DNA of 35,249 nt from Caulobacter sp. (GTDB lineage: Bacteria > Pseudomonadota > Alphaproteobacteria > Caulobacterales > Caulobacteraceae). Shown here piece by piece: positions 1-6,958 of the stretch (position 1 is the stretch's first letter; each line of letters opens with the position of its first letter). The stretch lies in NCBI RefSeq assembly GCF_017744445.1, contig NZ_JAGIBH010000023.1, positions 1 through 35,249 on the forward strand, given 5' to 3'. A model generated the notes under the pieces. That model ran no database searches. It was not told where the DNA came from and was given only the letters and a program-made list of their open reading frames with translations. The translations under genes and the position numbers were made by a program.

Positions 1-215
1 GTGTCGTTCTTGTCGACGATGGCGGGAGCCGGAGCTTCAGCGGGAGCAGGCGCGGCGGCCGGCGCCGGCGCAGCCTCGGCGGGCGCGGCGGCGGCGGGAG
101 CCGCGGCGGCCGGCGCGGGCGCGGCCTCCTGGGCGAAGGCGGTCGCGCCCAGCGGCGCCCCCGCCAGGGTCGCGGCGAGCATGAGCCCGGCCAGCGGTTT
201 GAAGGTGAGTTTCAT
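1..215 (-). CDS. amtB: Ammonium transporter AmtB, N-terminal part (cut by window edge)
   Basis: The visible 71 codons start at the ATG at 215-213. They encode a signal peptide (about residues 1-28, ending in an Ala-rich FAQ-type cleavage region) followed by a low-complexity Ala/Pro/Glu stretch of about 35 residues, and then the motif IVDKND at the window edge. Many proteobacterial Amt proteins have a cleaved signal peptide and begin the mature protein with a VDKGD-like motif before the first membrane helix. The gene lies 25 bases downstream of glnK on the same strand, the classic glnK-amtB pair in which GlnK plugs the ammonium channel when nitrogen is plentiful. No membrane helix of the channel is inside the window, so the assignment rests on the neighbour and the N-terminus. 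The long Ala/Pro linker is unusual for an Amt. Confidence 0.75.
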   Translation of the reverse strand, partial: MKLTFKPLAGLMLAATLAGAPLGATAFAQEAAPAPAAAAPAAAAPAEAAPAPAAAPAPAEAPAPAIVDKND

Positions 216-240
216 CGTCGGTATCCCCTTTTCCCGATGC

Positions 241-579
241 TTACAGAGCGGCCGAGCCGGTTTCGCCGGTGCGGATGCGGACGGCTTCTTCGACGTTGAG
301 GACGAAGATCTTGCCGTCGCCGATCTTGCCGGTGGCCGCGGCGGCCTTGACCGCCTCGACGGCCTTGGCGGCGGACGCGTCGTCCACGACCGCTTCGAGC
401 TTCACTTTCGGCACGAAGTTCACTTGGTATTCCGCGCCACGATAGATCTCGGTCTGGCCCTTCTGGCGGCCGTAGCCCTTCACTTCCGAAACCGTCAGGC
501 CTTCGACGCCGGCGGCGACGAGCGACTCGCGCACCTCGTCCAGCTTGAAGGGTTTGACGACCGCTATGATCAGTTTCAT
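241..579 (-). CDS. glnK: Nitrogen regulatory protein P-II (GlnK/GlnB family)
   Basis: The 112-residue product has the normal P-II length. It begins MKLIIAVVKPFKLDEV and carries the T-loop with the uridylylation site Tyr51 (in GAEYQV), then the B-loop region TGKIGDGKIFV that binds ATP/ADP and 2-oxoglutarate. P-II trimers sense 2-oxoglutarate and adenylate charge and control glutamine synthetase adenylylation, NtrB and ammonium uptake. Position immediately before amtB favours GlnK over GlnB. The reading frame stays open upstream of 579, but only the ATG at 579 gives the conserved N-terminus, and it has an AAGG ribosome-binding sequence a few bases upstream. I looked for a sigma-54 -24/-12 promoter upstream, as expected for a nitrogen-controlled operon, and did not find a good match. 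Confidence 0.95.
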   Translation of the reverse strand: MKLIIAVVKPFKLDEVRESLVAAGVEGLTVSEVKGYGRQKGQTEIYRGAEYQVNFVPKVKLEAVVDDASAAKAVEAVKAAAATGKIGDGKIFVLNVEEAVRIRTGETGSAAL

Positions 580-910
580 CCGCCTTGCTCCGACCCGCGT
601 CGCCACGGGCTTTCTTTGCTTGGTTGTCGGAAGCGTTAGAGAGAGCGCCCCCAGTTTGATCACCGCCGACGCCGCCACTACGCGCTGCATCGTTTCCCCG
701 GCGATGGCCACGCTATCGGCGACGGTTCCGTGACGTGTCTCGCGCACAAGGTTTTGGAAACGAATTGGGCGAGGCGCCTAAAATCTGCGCACTCGACGCC
801 TCATCTGCGTCAGAAATTGGCGATTTTGCCCAACGGGAGGGTGGTGGCGCAGGGGGCGCCCCTTGTCCTAGTTTGCCGGAATCCTACCGCCCAGCTTTGG
901 AGCCCGCGCC
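580..910. promoter_or_regulatory. Divergent intergenic region between glnK and the DUF486 gene
   Basis: This 331-base gap holds no convincing gene; short open frames in it lack family resemblance. It must contain the promoters of glnK (minus) and the DUF486 gene (plus). Between 765 and 833 there is a cluster of paired segments: TTGGGC (765-770) with GCCCAA (828-833), GAGGCG (771-776) with CGCCTC (797-802), and two direct copies of ATCTGCG (783-789 and 803-809). No exact sigma-54 or Caulobacter-type promoter was recognised. Confidence 0.4.
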
Positions 911-1261
911 ATGCCGCCCCTCGTTATGAAGATCGCGCCCTGGGTGCTGCTGGTGATGTCCAACGTCTTCATGACCTATGCCTGGTACGGTCACCTGAAG
1001 GGCAAGCCGATGGCGCTGCCGATCGCGATCCTGTCCAGCTGGTTGATCGCGCTGCCCGAATACATGCTAGCCGTTCCGGCCAATCGCATCGGACACAATG
1101 TGTATTCGACAGCGCAGTTGAAGGTCGGACAGGAATTCATCACCTTGCTGGTCTTCATCCTGTTCTCATATTTCTATCTTGGCGAGGCGATTAAATGGTC
1201 GACCATTGCCGGCTTCGCGCTGATCGTCGCCGGCGTAGCGGTCGTGTTCTATTTTCGGTGA
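911..1261 (+). CDS. DMT-like small integral membrane protein (DUF486)
   Basis: The 116-residue protein consists almost entirely of four predicted membrane helices (about residues 7-25, 36-54, 74-92 and 97-115). The conserved family pattern is visible: YAWYGHLK after helix 1, EYMLAVPANRIGH after helix 2, and FYLGE before helix 4. This matches the DUF486 family, which is related to half-size drug/metabolite transporters. No substrate is known. The start at 911 is taken; an in-frame ATG five codons later is equally possible because neither has a strong ribosome-binding site. It is transcribed away from glnK and followed after 85 bases by the fasciclin gene. A short inverted repeat (1272-1289) lies in that gap without a T-run. 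Confidence 0.85.
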   Translation: MPPLVMKIAPWVLLVMSNVFMTYAWYGHLKGKPMALPIAILSSWLIALPEYMLAVPANRIGHNVYSTAQLKVGQEFITLLVFILFSYFYLGEAIKWSTIAGFALIVAGVAVVFYFR

Positions 1262-1346
1262 AGCTTTGAGGTGATCACGAGCCCGTGATCGCGGAACCGA
1301 GTCCCCGGTCCGGGCGTACACCGCTCGAACCGAGAGGAACTCGACC

Positions 1347-2294
1347 ATGAACACCAAGCGTCTCCTGACCGCCGCCGCGGCTATCGCCCTGCTGGCCGGC
1401 GCCGCTCAAGCTCAAGACATGTCGGCTCCGGCTGCGGCGCCCGCCACGCAGGCGCCGGCGGCTGCCTCGCCCGTCGTGGCCAAGGGCGACCTGATCGACA
1501 CCGCCACGGCGTCGGGTCAGTTCTCGACCTTCCTGAAGGCCGTCGGGGCGGTGAACCTGACCAGCGTCCTGAAAACCAATCAGAACCTGACCCTGTTCGC
1601 CCCCACCGACGCGGCCTTCGCGGCCCTGCCGGCCGGCGAGCTGGACAAGCTGATGCTGCCGGAAAACGGCCCGATGCTGCAGAAGGTGCTGACCTATCAC
1701 CTGATCAACGCCAAGGTGGACTCCACCAAGATCAAGGGCGCCAAGGGGGAAGTGAAGAGCGTCGAGGGCTCGTCGCTGCTGCTGGACGGCTCGGGCGCGA
1801 CCCCGATGGTCGACGGCGCCACGATCACCCAGACCGACGTCATGGCCAGCAACGGCGTGCTGCACGTGGTCGACAAGGTGCTGATCCCCAAGGACGTGCC
1901 CGGCCTGCAAGCCTCGGCCGCGCCCGCCGCGACCGACGCCGGCGCGACCATGAACGTGGCGGCCAACGAGCAGATGGCGCCGGCGGCTCCGGCCGACCAG
2001 GCGGCCCCCGCTGCCATGCCGGCTGACTCCACCCAGGCCGCACCGACGACCGCCACCGACATGGCCGCCGATCCGGCCGCTTCGCCGAGCGCGACCTCGG
2101 CCCCGGCCTCGGGCGTCAACACCTCGGGCGTCGTGCCGGTCTCGTCGCAGTCGCCGGACGCCCAAGCCTCGCTGAAGGCTGGCGACCCCAATGTCGTCTC
2201 CAACCCGCCGGTGGCCGACACCCCGGAAAACCGCGCCAAGTACGGCAAGCCGATGTCGAACGCCGGCAAGCGCACGGCGCCGAAGGGCAACTAA
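1347..2294 (+). CDS. Exported fasciclin (FAS1) domain protein with long Ala/Pro-rich tail
   Basis: The 315-residue protein has a Sec signal peptide (about residues 1-23, ending AQAQD), an Ala/Pro spacer, and a single FAS1 domain (about 48-185). The H1 motif LTLFAPTDAAF is at 81-91, the TYHL motif near 116-119, and the H2 motif GVLHVVDKVLIP at 170-181. FAS1 domains mediate adhesion or protein-protein contacts at cell surfaces. The last 130 residues are low complexity (Ala, Pro, Ser, Thr, Asp) and probably disordered. The start has a GAGAGGAA ribosome-binding sequence 6-12 bases upstream. A strong terminator follows at 2329. The likely location is the periplasm or outer surface; the specific role is not evident. 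Confidence 0.88.
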   Translation: MNTKRLLTAAAAIALLAGAAQAQDMSAPAAAPATQAPAAASPVVAKGDLIDTATASGQFSTFLKAVGAVNLTSVLKTNQNLTLFAPTDAAFAALPAGELDKLMLPENGPMLQKVLTYHLINAKVDSTKIKGAKGEVKSVEGSSLLLDGSGATPMVDGATITQTDVMASNGVLHVVDKVLIPKDVPGLQASAAPAATDAGATMNVAANEQMAPAAPADQAAPAAMPADSTQAAPTTATDMAADPAASPSATSAPASGVNTSGVVPVSSQSPDAQASLKAGDPNVVSNPPVADTPENRAKYGKPMSNAGKRTAPKGN

Positions 2295-2328
2295 GCCCTT
2301 TTACGCTTCGGACTTCGCTTGAAGCAGC

Positions 2329-2361
2329 AGTCGGCGGGCCCTATGGTCCGCCGACTTTTTT
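2329..2361 (+). terminator. Intrinsic terminator after the fasciclin gene
   Basis: A perfect 9-bp stem, AGTCGGCGG (2329-2337) with CCGCCGACT (2348-2356), is followed by a run of six T (2356-2361). It lies 35 bases after the fasciclin stop codon and ends 18 bases before the glyQ start codon. Confidence 0.85.
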
Positions 2362-2379
2362 CTAGGCCTGCTTCGATAG

Positions 2380-3279
2380 ATGTCGCGCGAAAAACCCAAG
2401 TCCTTCCAAAGCCTGATCCTGACGCTTCACAACTACTGGGCCGAGCAGGGTTGCGTGATCCTGCAGCCGCATGACGTGGAGGTGGGAGCAGGGACCCTGC
2501 ACCCGGCCACGGTGCTGCGCGCCCTGGGCCCCAAGCCCTGGAACGCGGCCTATGTGCAGCCCTCGCGCCGCCCCGGCGATGGGCGCTATGGCGAGAACCC
2601 CAATCGCCTGCAGCACTATTACCAGTACCAGGTGATCCTGAAGCCGAACCCCGAGAACATGCAGGACCTGTACCTGGGTTCGCTGGAAGCGATCGGCCTG
2701 GATTTGCGCACCCACGACATCCGCTTCGTCGAGGACGACTGGGAGAACCCGACCGTCGGGGCCTGGGGCCTGGGCTGGGAAGTCTGGTGCGACGGCATGG
2801 AAGTGTCGCAGTACACCTACTTCCAGCAGGTGGGCGGCCTGGACGTCTCGCCGGTCGCCGGCGAGCTGACTTATGGTCTGGAACGCCTGGCCATGTACGT
2901 GTTCGGCGTCGACAACGTCTATGACCTGCCGTTCAACGACCCGGACTCAGCCCTGGGCGCGACGACCTATGGCGACGTGTTCCTGGAGAACGAGCGCCAG
3001 CAGTCGGAAGCCAACTTCCACGGCTATGACGTGTCGGTGCTCAAGCAGCAGTTCGAGCAGATGGAAGCGCAGGTGCCGCTGATGCTGGCCCGCTCCTACC
3101 AGGGCAAGGCCTTGGTGCTGCCCGCCTACGACATGGTCCTCAAGGCCAGCCACCTCTTCAACCTGATGAACGCCCGCGGCGCGATCGCCGTCGCCGAGCG
3201 CGCCAGCTACATCGGCCGCATCCGCGACCTTTGTAAGATGTGCGCCAGCGCCTGGGTCGAGCAGCAGGAAGCCGCGTAA
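2380..3279 (+). CDS. glyQ: Glycyl-tRNA synthetase alpha subunit
   Basis: The 299-residue product matches the usual length of the alpha chain of the bacterial alpha2-beta2 glycyl-tRNA synthetase. This chain carries the class II aminoacylation core. Recognisable parts are FQSLILTLHNYWAEQGC near the N-terminus, class II motif 2 with YVQPSRRPGDGRYGENPNR, then QHYYQYQVILKP, and motif 3-like GLERLAMYVFGVDNVYD. It charges tRNA-Gly with glycine in the cytoplasm. The ATG at 2380 gives the family N-terminus. No clear ribosome-binding site precedes it, and a hairpin plus T-run ends at 2361, so the transcript may be nearly leaderless. glyS follows after 6 bases. Confidence 0.97.
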   Translation: MSREKPKSFQSLILTLHNYWAEQGCVILQPHDVEVGAGTLHPATVLRALGPKPWNAAYVQPSRRPGDGRYGENPNRLQHYYQYQVILKPNPENMQDLYLGSLEAIGLDLRTHDIRFVEDDWENPTVGAWGLGWEVWCDGMEVSQYTYFQQVGGLDVSPVAGELTYGLERLAMYVFGVDNVYDLPFNDPDSALGATTYGDVFLENERQQSEANFHGYDVSVLKQQFEQMEAQVPLMLARSYQGKALVLPAYDMVLKASHLFNLMNARGAIAVAERASYIGRIRDLCKMCASAWVEQQEAA

Positions 3280-3285
3280 AGTCTG

Positions 3286-5280
3286 ATGCCCCAACTTCTC
3301 CTCGAACTGTTCTCGGAAGAGATCCCCGCTCGCATGCAGGCCCAGGCCGCCAAGGACCTGGAGCGCATGGCGCGCGAGCACCTGGCCGCCGCCGGCTTCC
3401 TGCCCGAGGCCCTGAAGACCTTCGCCGGCCCGCGCCGCCTGACCCTGGTGGCCGAAGGCCTGCCGCTGGCCCAGGCCGACCGCAAGGAAGAGCTCAAAGG
3501 GCCCCGCGTCGGCGCGCCGCCGCAAGCCATGGAAGGCTTCCTGCGCAAGGCCGGCCTGACGCAAGACCAGCTGGTCGAGCGCGACGGCGTCTACATGGCC
3601 TTCATCGAGAAGAAGGGCCGTCCGACGCCGGAGATCGTCGCCGAGATGGTCGAGGCCATCGTCCGCGGCTTCCCGTGGCCCAAGTCGATGATCTGGGGCA
3701 CCAAGAAGCTGCGCTGGGTGCGTCCGCTGAAGCGGATCCTCTGCGTGCTGGACCGCGAGGTCGTGCCGTTCGCCATCGAGGGCATCCCGAGCGGCGACGT
3801 CACCGAGGGCCACCGCTTCATGGGTGAGGCCAAGCCGTTCGTGGCCAAGGACTTCGACGAGTACGCGGCGGGCCTGGAAGCCCACTACGTCGTGCTCGAC
3901 GTCGAGGAGCGCAAGGAACGCATCCTCGAGGGCTGCAAGACCCTGTGCTTCGCGCGTCATCTCGAATTGGTCGAAGACCAAGGACTTTTGGAGGAAGTCG
4001 CGGGCCTGGCCGAATGGCCGACGCCGGTGCTGGGCGACATGGATCCGGTGTTCCTGAGCCTGCCGCCCGAGGTCATCCGCACCTCGATGCGCACGCACCA
4101 GAAGTACTTCGCCGTCCGCAAGGCCGGTGAGACGGGCCTGGCCCCGCACTTCATCACCATCGCCAACATCCAGGCGGCCGACGGCGGCGCGGTCATCGCG
4201 GCCGGCAACGCCAAGGTGTTGTCCTCGCGCCTGTCCGACGCCCGCTTCTTCTGGGACGAGGACGTCAAGGTCGGTTTCGAGCCGTGGCTCGAGAAGCTGA
4301 ACGGCGTCACCTTCCACGCCAAGCTGGGCACCATGGCCCAGCGCGTCGAGCGCATCGTCGCCCTGGCTGGCGAGATCGCCCCGCTGGTCGGCGCCGATGT
4401 CGCCAAGACCAAGGAAGCCGCGCGCCTGGCCAAGGCTGACTTGGCCTCGCAGATGGTCGGCGAGTTCCCCGAGCTGCAAGGGATCATGGGCGGCTACTAC
4501 GCCCGCCAGTTTGGCCTGGACGCCGAGGTCGCCGCCGCGATCGAAGGCCACTACAAGCCGCAAGGCCCCTCGGACGCCGTGCCGACCGCGCCGGTCAGCA
4601 TCGCCGTGGCCTTGGCGGATAAGCTGGACACGCTGGTCGGCTTTTTCGCCATCGACGAGAAGCCGACGGGTTCGAAGGACCCCTATGCCCTGCGTCGCGC
4701 GGCGCTGGGCGTGATCCGGATCATCCTGGAGAACAACCTGCGCTTGTCGCTGGCCAAGTTCGGCAAGGACGACCTGATCGCCTTCTTCGCCGACCGCCTG
4801 AAGGTCACCCTGCGCGACCAGGGCAAGCGCCACGACCTCGTCGACGCCGTCTTCGCCCTGGGCGATGACGACCTGGCGCGCATCGTCGCGCGGGTCGAGG
4901 CCCTGGACGGCTTCTTGAAGACCGACGACGGCAAGAACCTGCTGGCCGGCTATAAGCGCGCTTCGAACATCCTCAAGGCCGAGGAGAAGAAGGGGGCTCT
5001 GCCGGTCGGGGCTCCGGAAGCCCCGACCGCCGACAGCGATGCGGAAGTCGGCCTCTACAACGCCCTGCGCCTGCTGGATAAGCCGCTGAAGGAAGCCCTG
5101 GCTCAGGAAGACTTCACCGGCGCCATGACCCAGCTGGCCGAGCTGCGCGGCCCGGTCGACGCCTATCTGGACGGCGTCTTCGTCAACGAGCCCGAGCACC
5201 GCGACAACCGCCTGAAGACCCTGGCCGCCGTGCGCGACGCCATGGGGCAGGTGGCGGACTTTGGCCTGATCGGGGGCTAA
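3286..5280 (+). CDS. glyS: Glycyl-tRNA synthetase beta subunit
   Basis: The 664-residue product begins PQLLLELFSEEIPARMQ, the hallmark start of GlyS. It contains FAGPRRLTL, the segment around EFPELQGIMGGYYAR, and an HD-like region with IADKLDTLVGFF/FAIDEKPTGSKDPYALRRAALG, before a C-terminal DALR-like anticodon-binding domain (last ~110 residues). The beta chain binds and positions tRNA-Gly for GlyQ. It starts 6 bases after glyQ, so the two are surely co-transcribed. A terminator at 5328 ends the operon. The length is close to the family norm and no defect is seen. Confidence 0.97.
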   Translation: MPQLLLELFSEEIPARMQAQAAKDLERMAREHLAAAGFLPEALKTFAGPRRLTLVAEGLPLAQADRKEELKGPRVGAPPQAMEGFLRKAGLTQDQLVERDGVYMAFIEKKGRPTPEIVAEMVEAIVRGFPWPKSMIWGTKKLRWVRPLKRILCVLDREVVPFAIEGIPSGDVTEGHRFMGEAKPFVAKDFDEYAAGLEAHYVVLDVEERKERILEGCKTLCFARHLELVEDQGLLEEVAGLAEWPTPVLGDMDPVFLSLPPEVIRTSMRTHQKYFAVRKAGETGLAPHFITIANIQAADGGAVIAAGNAKVLSSRLSDARFFWDEDVKVGFEPWLEKLNGVTFHAKLGTMAQRVERIVALAGEIAPLVGADVAKTKEAARLAKADLASQMVGEFPELQGIMGGYYARQFGLDAEVAAAIEGHYKPQGPSDAVPTAPVSIAVALADKLDTLVGFFAIDEKPTGSKDPYALRRAALGVIRIILENNLRLSLAKFGKDDLIAFFADRLKVTLRDQGKRHDLVDAVFALGDDDLARIVARVEALDGFLKTDDGKNLLAGYKRASNILKAEEKKGALPVGAPEAPTADSDAEVGLYNALRLLDKPLKEALAQEDFTGAMTQLAELRGPVDAYLDGVFVNEPEHRDNRLKTLAAVRDAMGQVADFGLIGG

Positions 5281-5294
5281 AACCACCCTCCGAT

Positions 5295-5413
5295 CTTCCC
5301 GGCGAAAGCCGGGACCCAGATCAAATCAAGAGCGCCGTGCGGTTTCGCGCGGCGCTCTTTGCATTCACGGCTGAGGCTCAGGATGGATCTGGGCCCCGGC
5401 CTTCGCCGGGGAA
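5295..5413. repeat. Paired inverted intergenic repeat, copy A
   Basis: Two near-complementary arms, 5295-5322 and 5386-5413, flank the glyS terminator. Each arm is itself a hairpin of the form CCCGGCGAAAGCCGGG next to an ACCCAGATC-like flank; the second arm reads GATCTGGGCCCCGGC onwards with minor differences. The same design recurs at 8411 and 34957. It sits between the convergent glyS and the minus-strand hydrolase gene. Confidence 0.75.
5328..5360 (+). terminator. Intrinsic terminator after glyS
   Basis: The stem AGAGCGCCG pairs with CGGCGCTCT across a 12-base loop and is followed by TTT. It lies 48 bases after the glyS stop and inside the inverted-repeat pair. Confidence 0.7.
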
Positions 5414-5428
5414 ACGGGGGAGGGGTTT

Positions 5429-6271
5429 CTAAGCCACCGCCGCGTCGAACTCGGCCTTCCAGTCGGCGAACTCCGCCCGATCATCCTGGTCCCACGGATG
5501 AAACCCCGGGCGATACCAGGCGAAATAGGTCTTCCAGCCCCGGCGGAAGAGGCCGGGCTTGCCCCACACGAACGCATTCACCGCCTTCAGCGCCTGCTTG
5601 GGCGTATAGCCGTCGGTCTCGAGCAGGTGGGCGGCGTAGCGGCAGATGTTGCGGGTGAACATGATGGTCACCAGGAACATCGCCCGGCAGCGCATGAAGT
5701 AGCGCCGGCGCGCGGTCCAGTCCTTGGTCGCGACCATGAAGACGTCGTAGGCGACCGCCTTGTGCTCGGTCTCCTCCATGGCGTGCCAGCGCCACAGCTT
5801 CTCGACCTCGGGATGGGCGCGGTCGAACAGGTCCTGATGGCGTACATGCATCTCGGCCATCATCGCCGTGAAGTGCTCCAGGGCGATGGTCGACAGCAGC
5901 ATGCCCATCTTGCCGCGCTCGCGGGCCATCTTCACGCGGCCCTTCACGGTCTCTTCGATCTCGGCGACCGGGTAGCGCGTACGATCGATCAGGCTGTTCA
6001 GCTGATGGTGCTCGCGCGAGTGGATGGCTTCCTGGGCGATGAAGTTCTTGGCGTCGTCCAGCAGCTTGCCGGTCAGCAGGTGGCGGTAGTTGCGCACCGC
6101 GTCCATGAACAGTCGCTCGCCGTCGGGGAAGGTCAGGGACAGGGCGTTGAACACCGCCGTGCCGACGGGATCGCCGCCCAGCCAGTGACCTTTCTGCGCG
6201 TCGGCCAGGTCGAAACGGATGTCGCGCGGCGTGACATCCAGATCCGTGGGGGTGCTTTTCGTGTCGCTCAT
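5429..6271 (-). CDS. Predicted metal-dependent hydrolase (COG3687 / PF10118-like)
   Basis: The 280-residue cytoplasmic protein is mostly helical. It has ferritin-like metal-ligand patterns: FIAQEAIHSREHHQLN (about residues 78-93) and WHAMEETEHKAVAYDVF (about 163-179), plus IALEHFTAMMAE between them. These Glu/His sets are typical of the COG3687 family, named a metal-dependent hydrolase but of unproven activity; a di-iron oxidase-like role is equally possible. The gene is transcribed divergently from the TetR gene at 6345 with a 73-base gap, which suggests that TetR protein controls it. The start at 6271 is the first ATG. The 3' end faces the convergent glyS terminator region. Confidence 0.8.
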   Translation of the reverse strand: MSDTKSTPTDLDVTPRDIRFDLADAQKGHWLGGDPVGTAVFNALSLTFPDGERLFMDAVRNYRHLLTGKLLDDAKNFIAQEAIHSREHHQLNSLIDRTRYPVAEIEETVKGRVKMARERGKMGMLLSTIALEHFTAMMAEMHVRHQDLFDRAHPEVEKLWRWHAMEETEHKAVAYDVFMVATKDWTARRRYFMRCRAMFLVTIMFTRNICRYAAHLLETDGYTPKQALKAVNAFVWGKPGLFRRGWKTYFAWYRPGFHPWDQDDRAEFADWKAEFDAAVA

Positions 6272-6336
6272 GGCGTTCTGCGCTCCGCCGGTTTAGGGCT
6301 GTCTCAGCCTCTTAATGGGCGCAGAGTGAGTTGTAC

Positions 6337-6350
6337 TGACAAAAATGTCA
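6337..6350. promoter_or_regulatory. Candidate TetR operator overlapping the TetR start codon
   Basis: TGACA-AAAA-TGTCA is a perfect palindrome with 5-bp arms. It covers the ATG of the TetR gene at 6345 and lies 66 bases upstream of the divergent hydrolase gene. TetR-family repressors commonly bind palindromes in such divergent gaps and repress their own gene. The role is inferred from position only. Confidence 0.45.
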
Positions 6351-6944
6351 ATAGGGCCAGCCGCCGCTCCGAAGACCCGTGTCCGCCGCACGCCCGAGGC
6401 CGCGCGCGAGAACATCCTGGCCGCCGCCGAAGCGCTGCTGGTCGAGCAGGGCCCGCAGGCCATCAAGCTGGCCGATGTGGCCAAGGCCGCAGGCGTGGTC
6501 CACGCCAACGTCATCCACCACTTCGGCTCGATCGCGGGGGTCGAGACGGCGCTGATGGAGCGGATGATCCGGCAGCTGACCGACAAGGTTTTGGTGGCGC
6601 TGAACCAACCCGACGCGGTGCTGGGCGTCGGGGCCCAGGCCCTGTTCGACGCCTTCGAGGCCAAGGGCGCGGCGCGGCTGGCCGCCTGGCTGGAGCTGAC
6701 CGGCGAGGGCGCGCGCATGACCCTGGTGCGCGAGGTGGTCGACGAGATCGTCCAGACTCGCCTGGCGCGCGACAGCGGCGTCGACCGCGACGCGGCGGTG
6801 GACTTCATCCTGCTGAACATCATTCTGGCGGTGGGGGTAGGGCTGTTTGGCCCGACGCTCAGCGCCCTGCTGGGCCGTCCGCCGGAGCGGGCGCGGGAAC
6901 TGGCGCTGGAACTGATCGAAGGCCGGCTGACCGGCGCGCGTTGA
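6345..6944 (+). CDS. TetR/AcrR family transcriptional regulator
   Basis: The 199-residue protein has an N-terminal TetR helix-turn-helix at about residues 18-63: RENILAAAEALLVEQG, then IKLADVAKAAGVVHANVIHHFGS. The usual phenylalanine/tyrosine of the YYHF-type recognition segment appears as VIHHFGS. The C-terminal half is a helical ligand domain of unknown specificity. It is divergent from the metal-dependent hydrolase, and the S33 peptidase gene starts 14 bases after its stop, so it probably regulates one or both. A palindrome overlaps its start codon. The frame continues upstream without a better start; the ATG at 6345 gives the normal family length. Confidence 0.88.
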   Translation: MSIGPAAAPKTRVRRTPEAARENILAAAEALLVEQGPQAIKLADVAKAAGVVHANVIHHFGSIAGVETALMERMIRQLTDKVLVALNQPDAVLGVGAQALFDAFEAKGAARLAAWLELTGEGARMTLVREVVDEIVQTRLARDSGVDRDAAVDFILLNIILAVGVGLFGPTLSALLGRPPERARELALELIEGRLTGAR

Positions 6945-6958
6945 TCTTGGAGGGGTCC

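Noticed and set aside
580..740. Sigma-54 promoter for glnK
   Set aside because: No TGGCAC-N5-TTGC match at proper spacing was found on the minus strand.
1272..1289. GATCACG...CGTGATC as a terminator after the DUF486 gene
   Set aside because: There is no T-run on either side, and the fasciclin gene follows closely; it could be an operator, but the support is too thin.
2947..5286. A 779-codon open frame antisense to glyS
   Set aside because: It is a shadow of GC-rich third positions in glyS; the translation is low-complexity and resembles no family.
5498..6958. Long upstream extension in frame with the S33 peptidase gene
   Set aside because: The upstream part is antisense to the hydrolase gene and passes through TetR in another frame; the signal peptide and ribosome-binding site fix the start at 6959.
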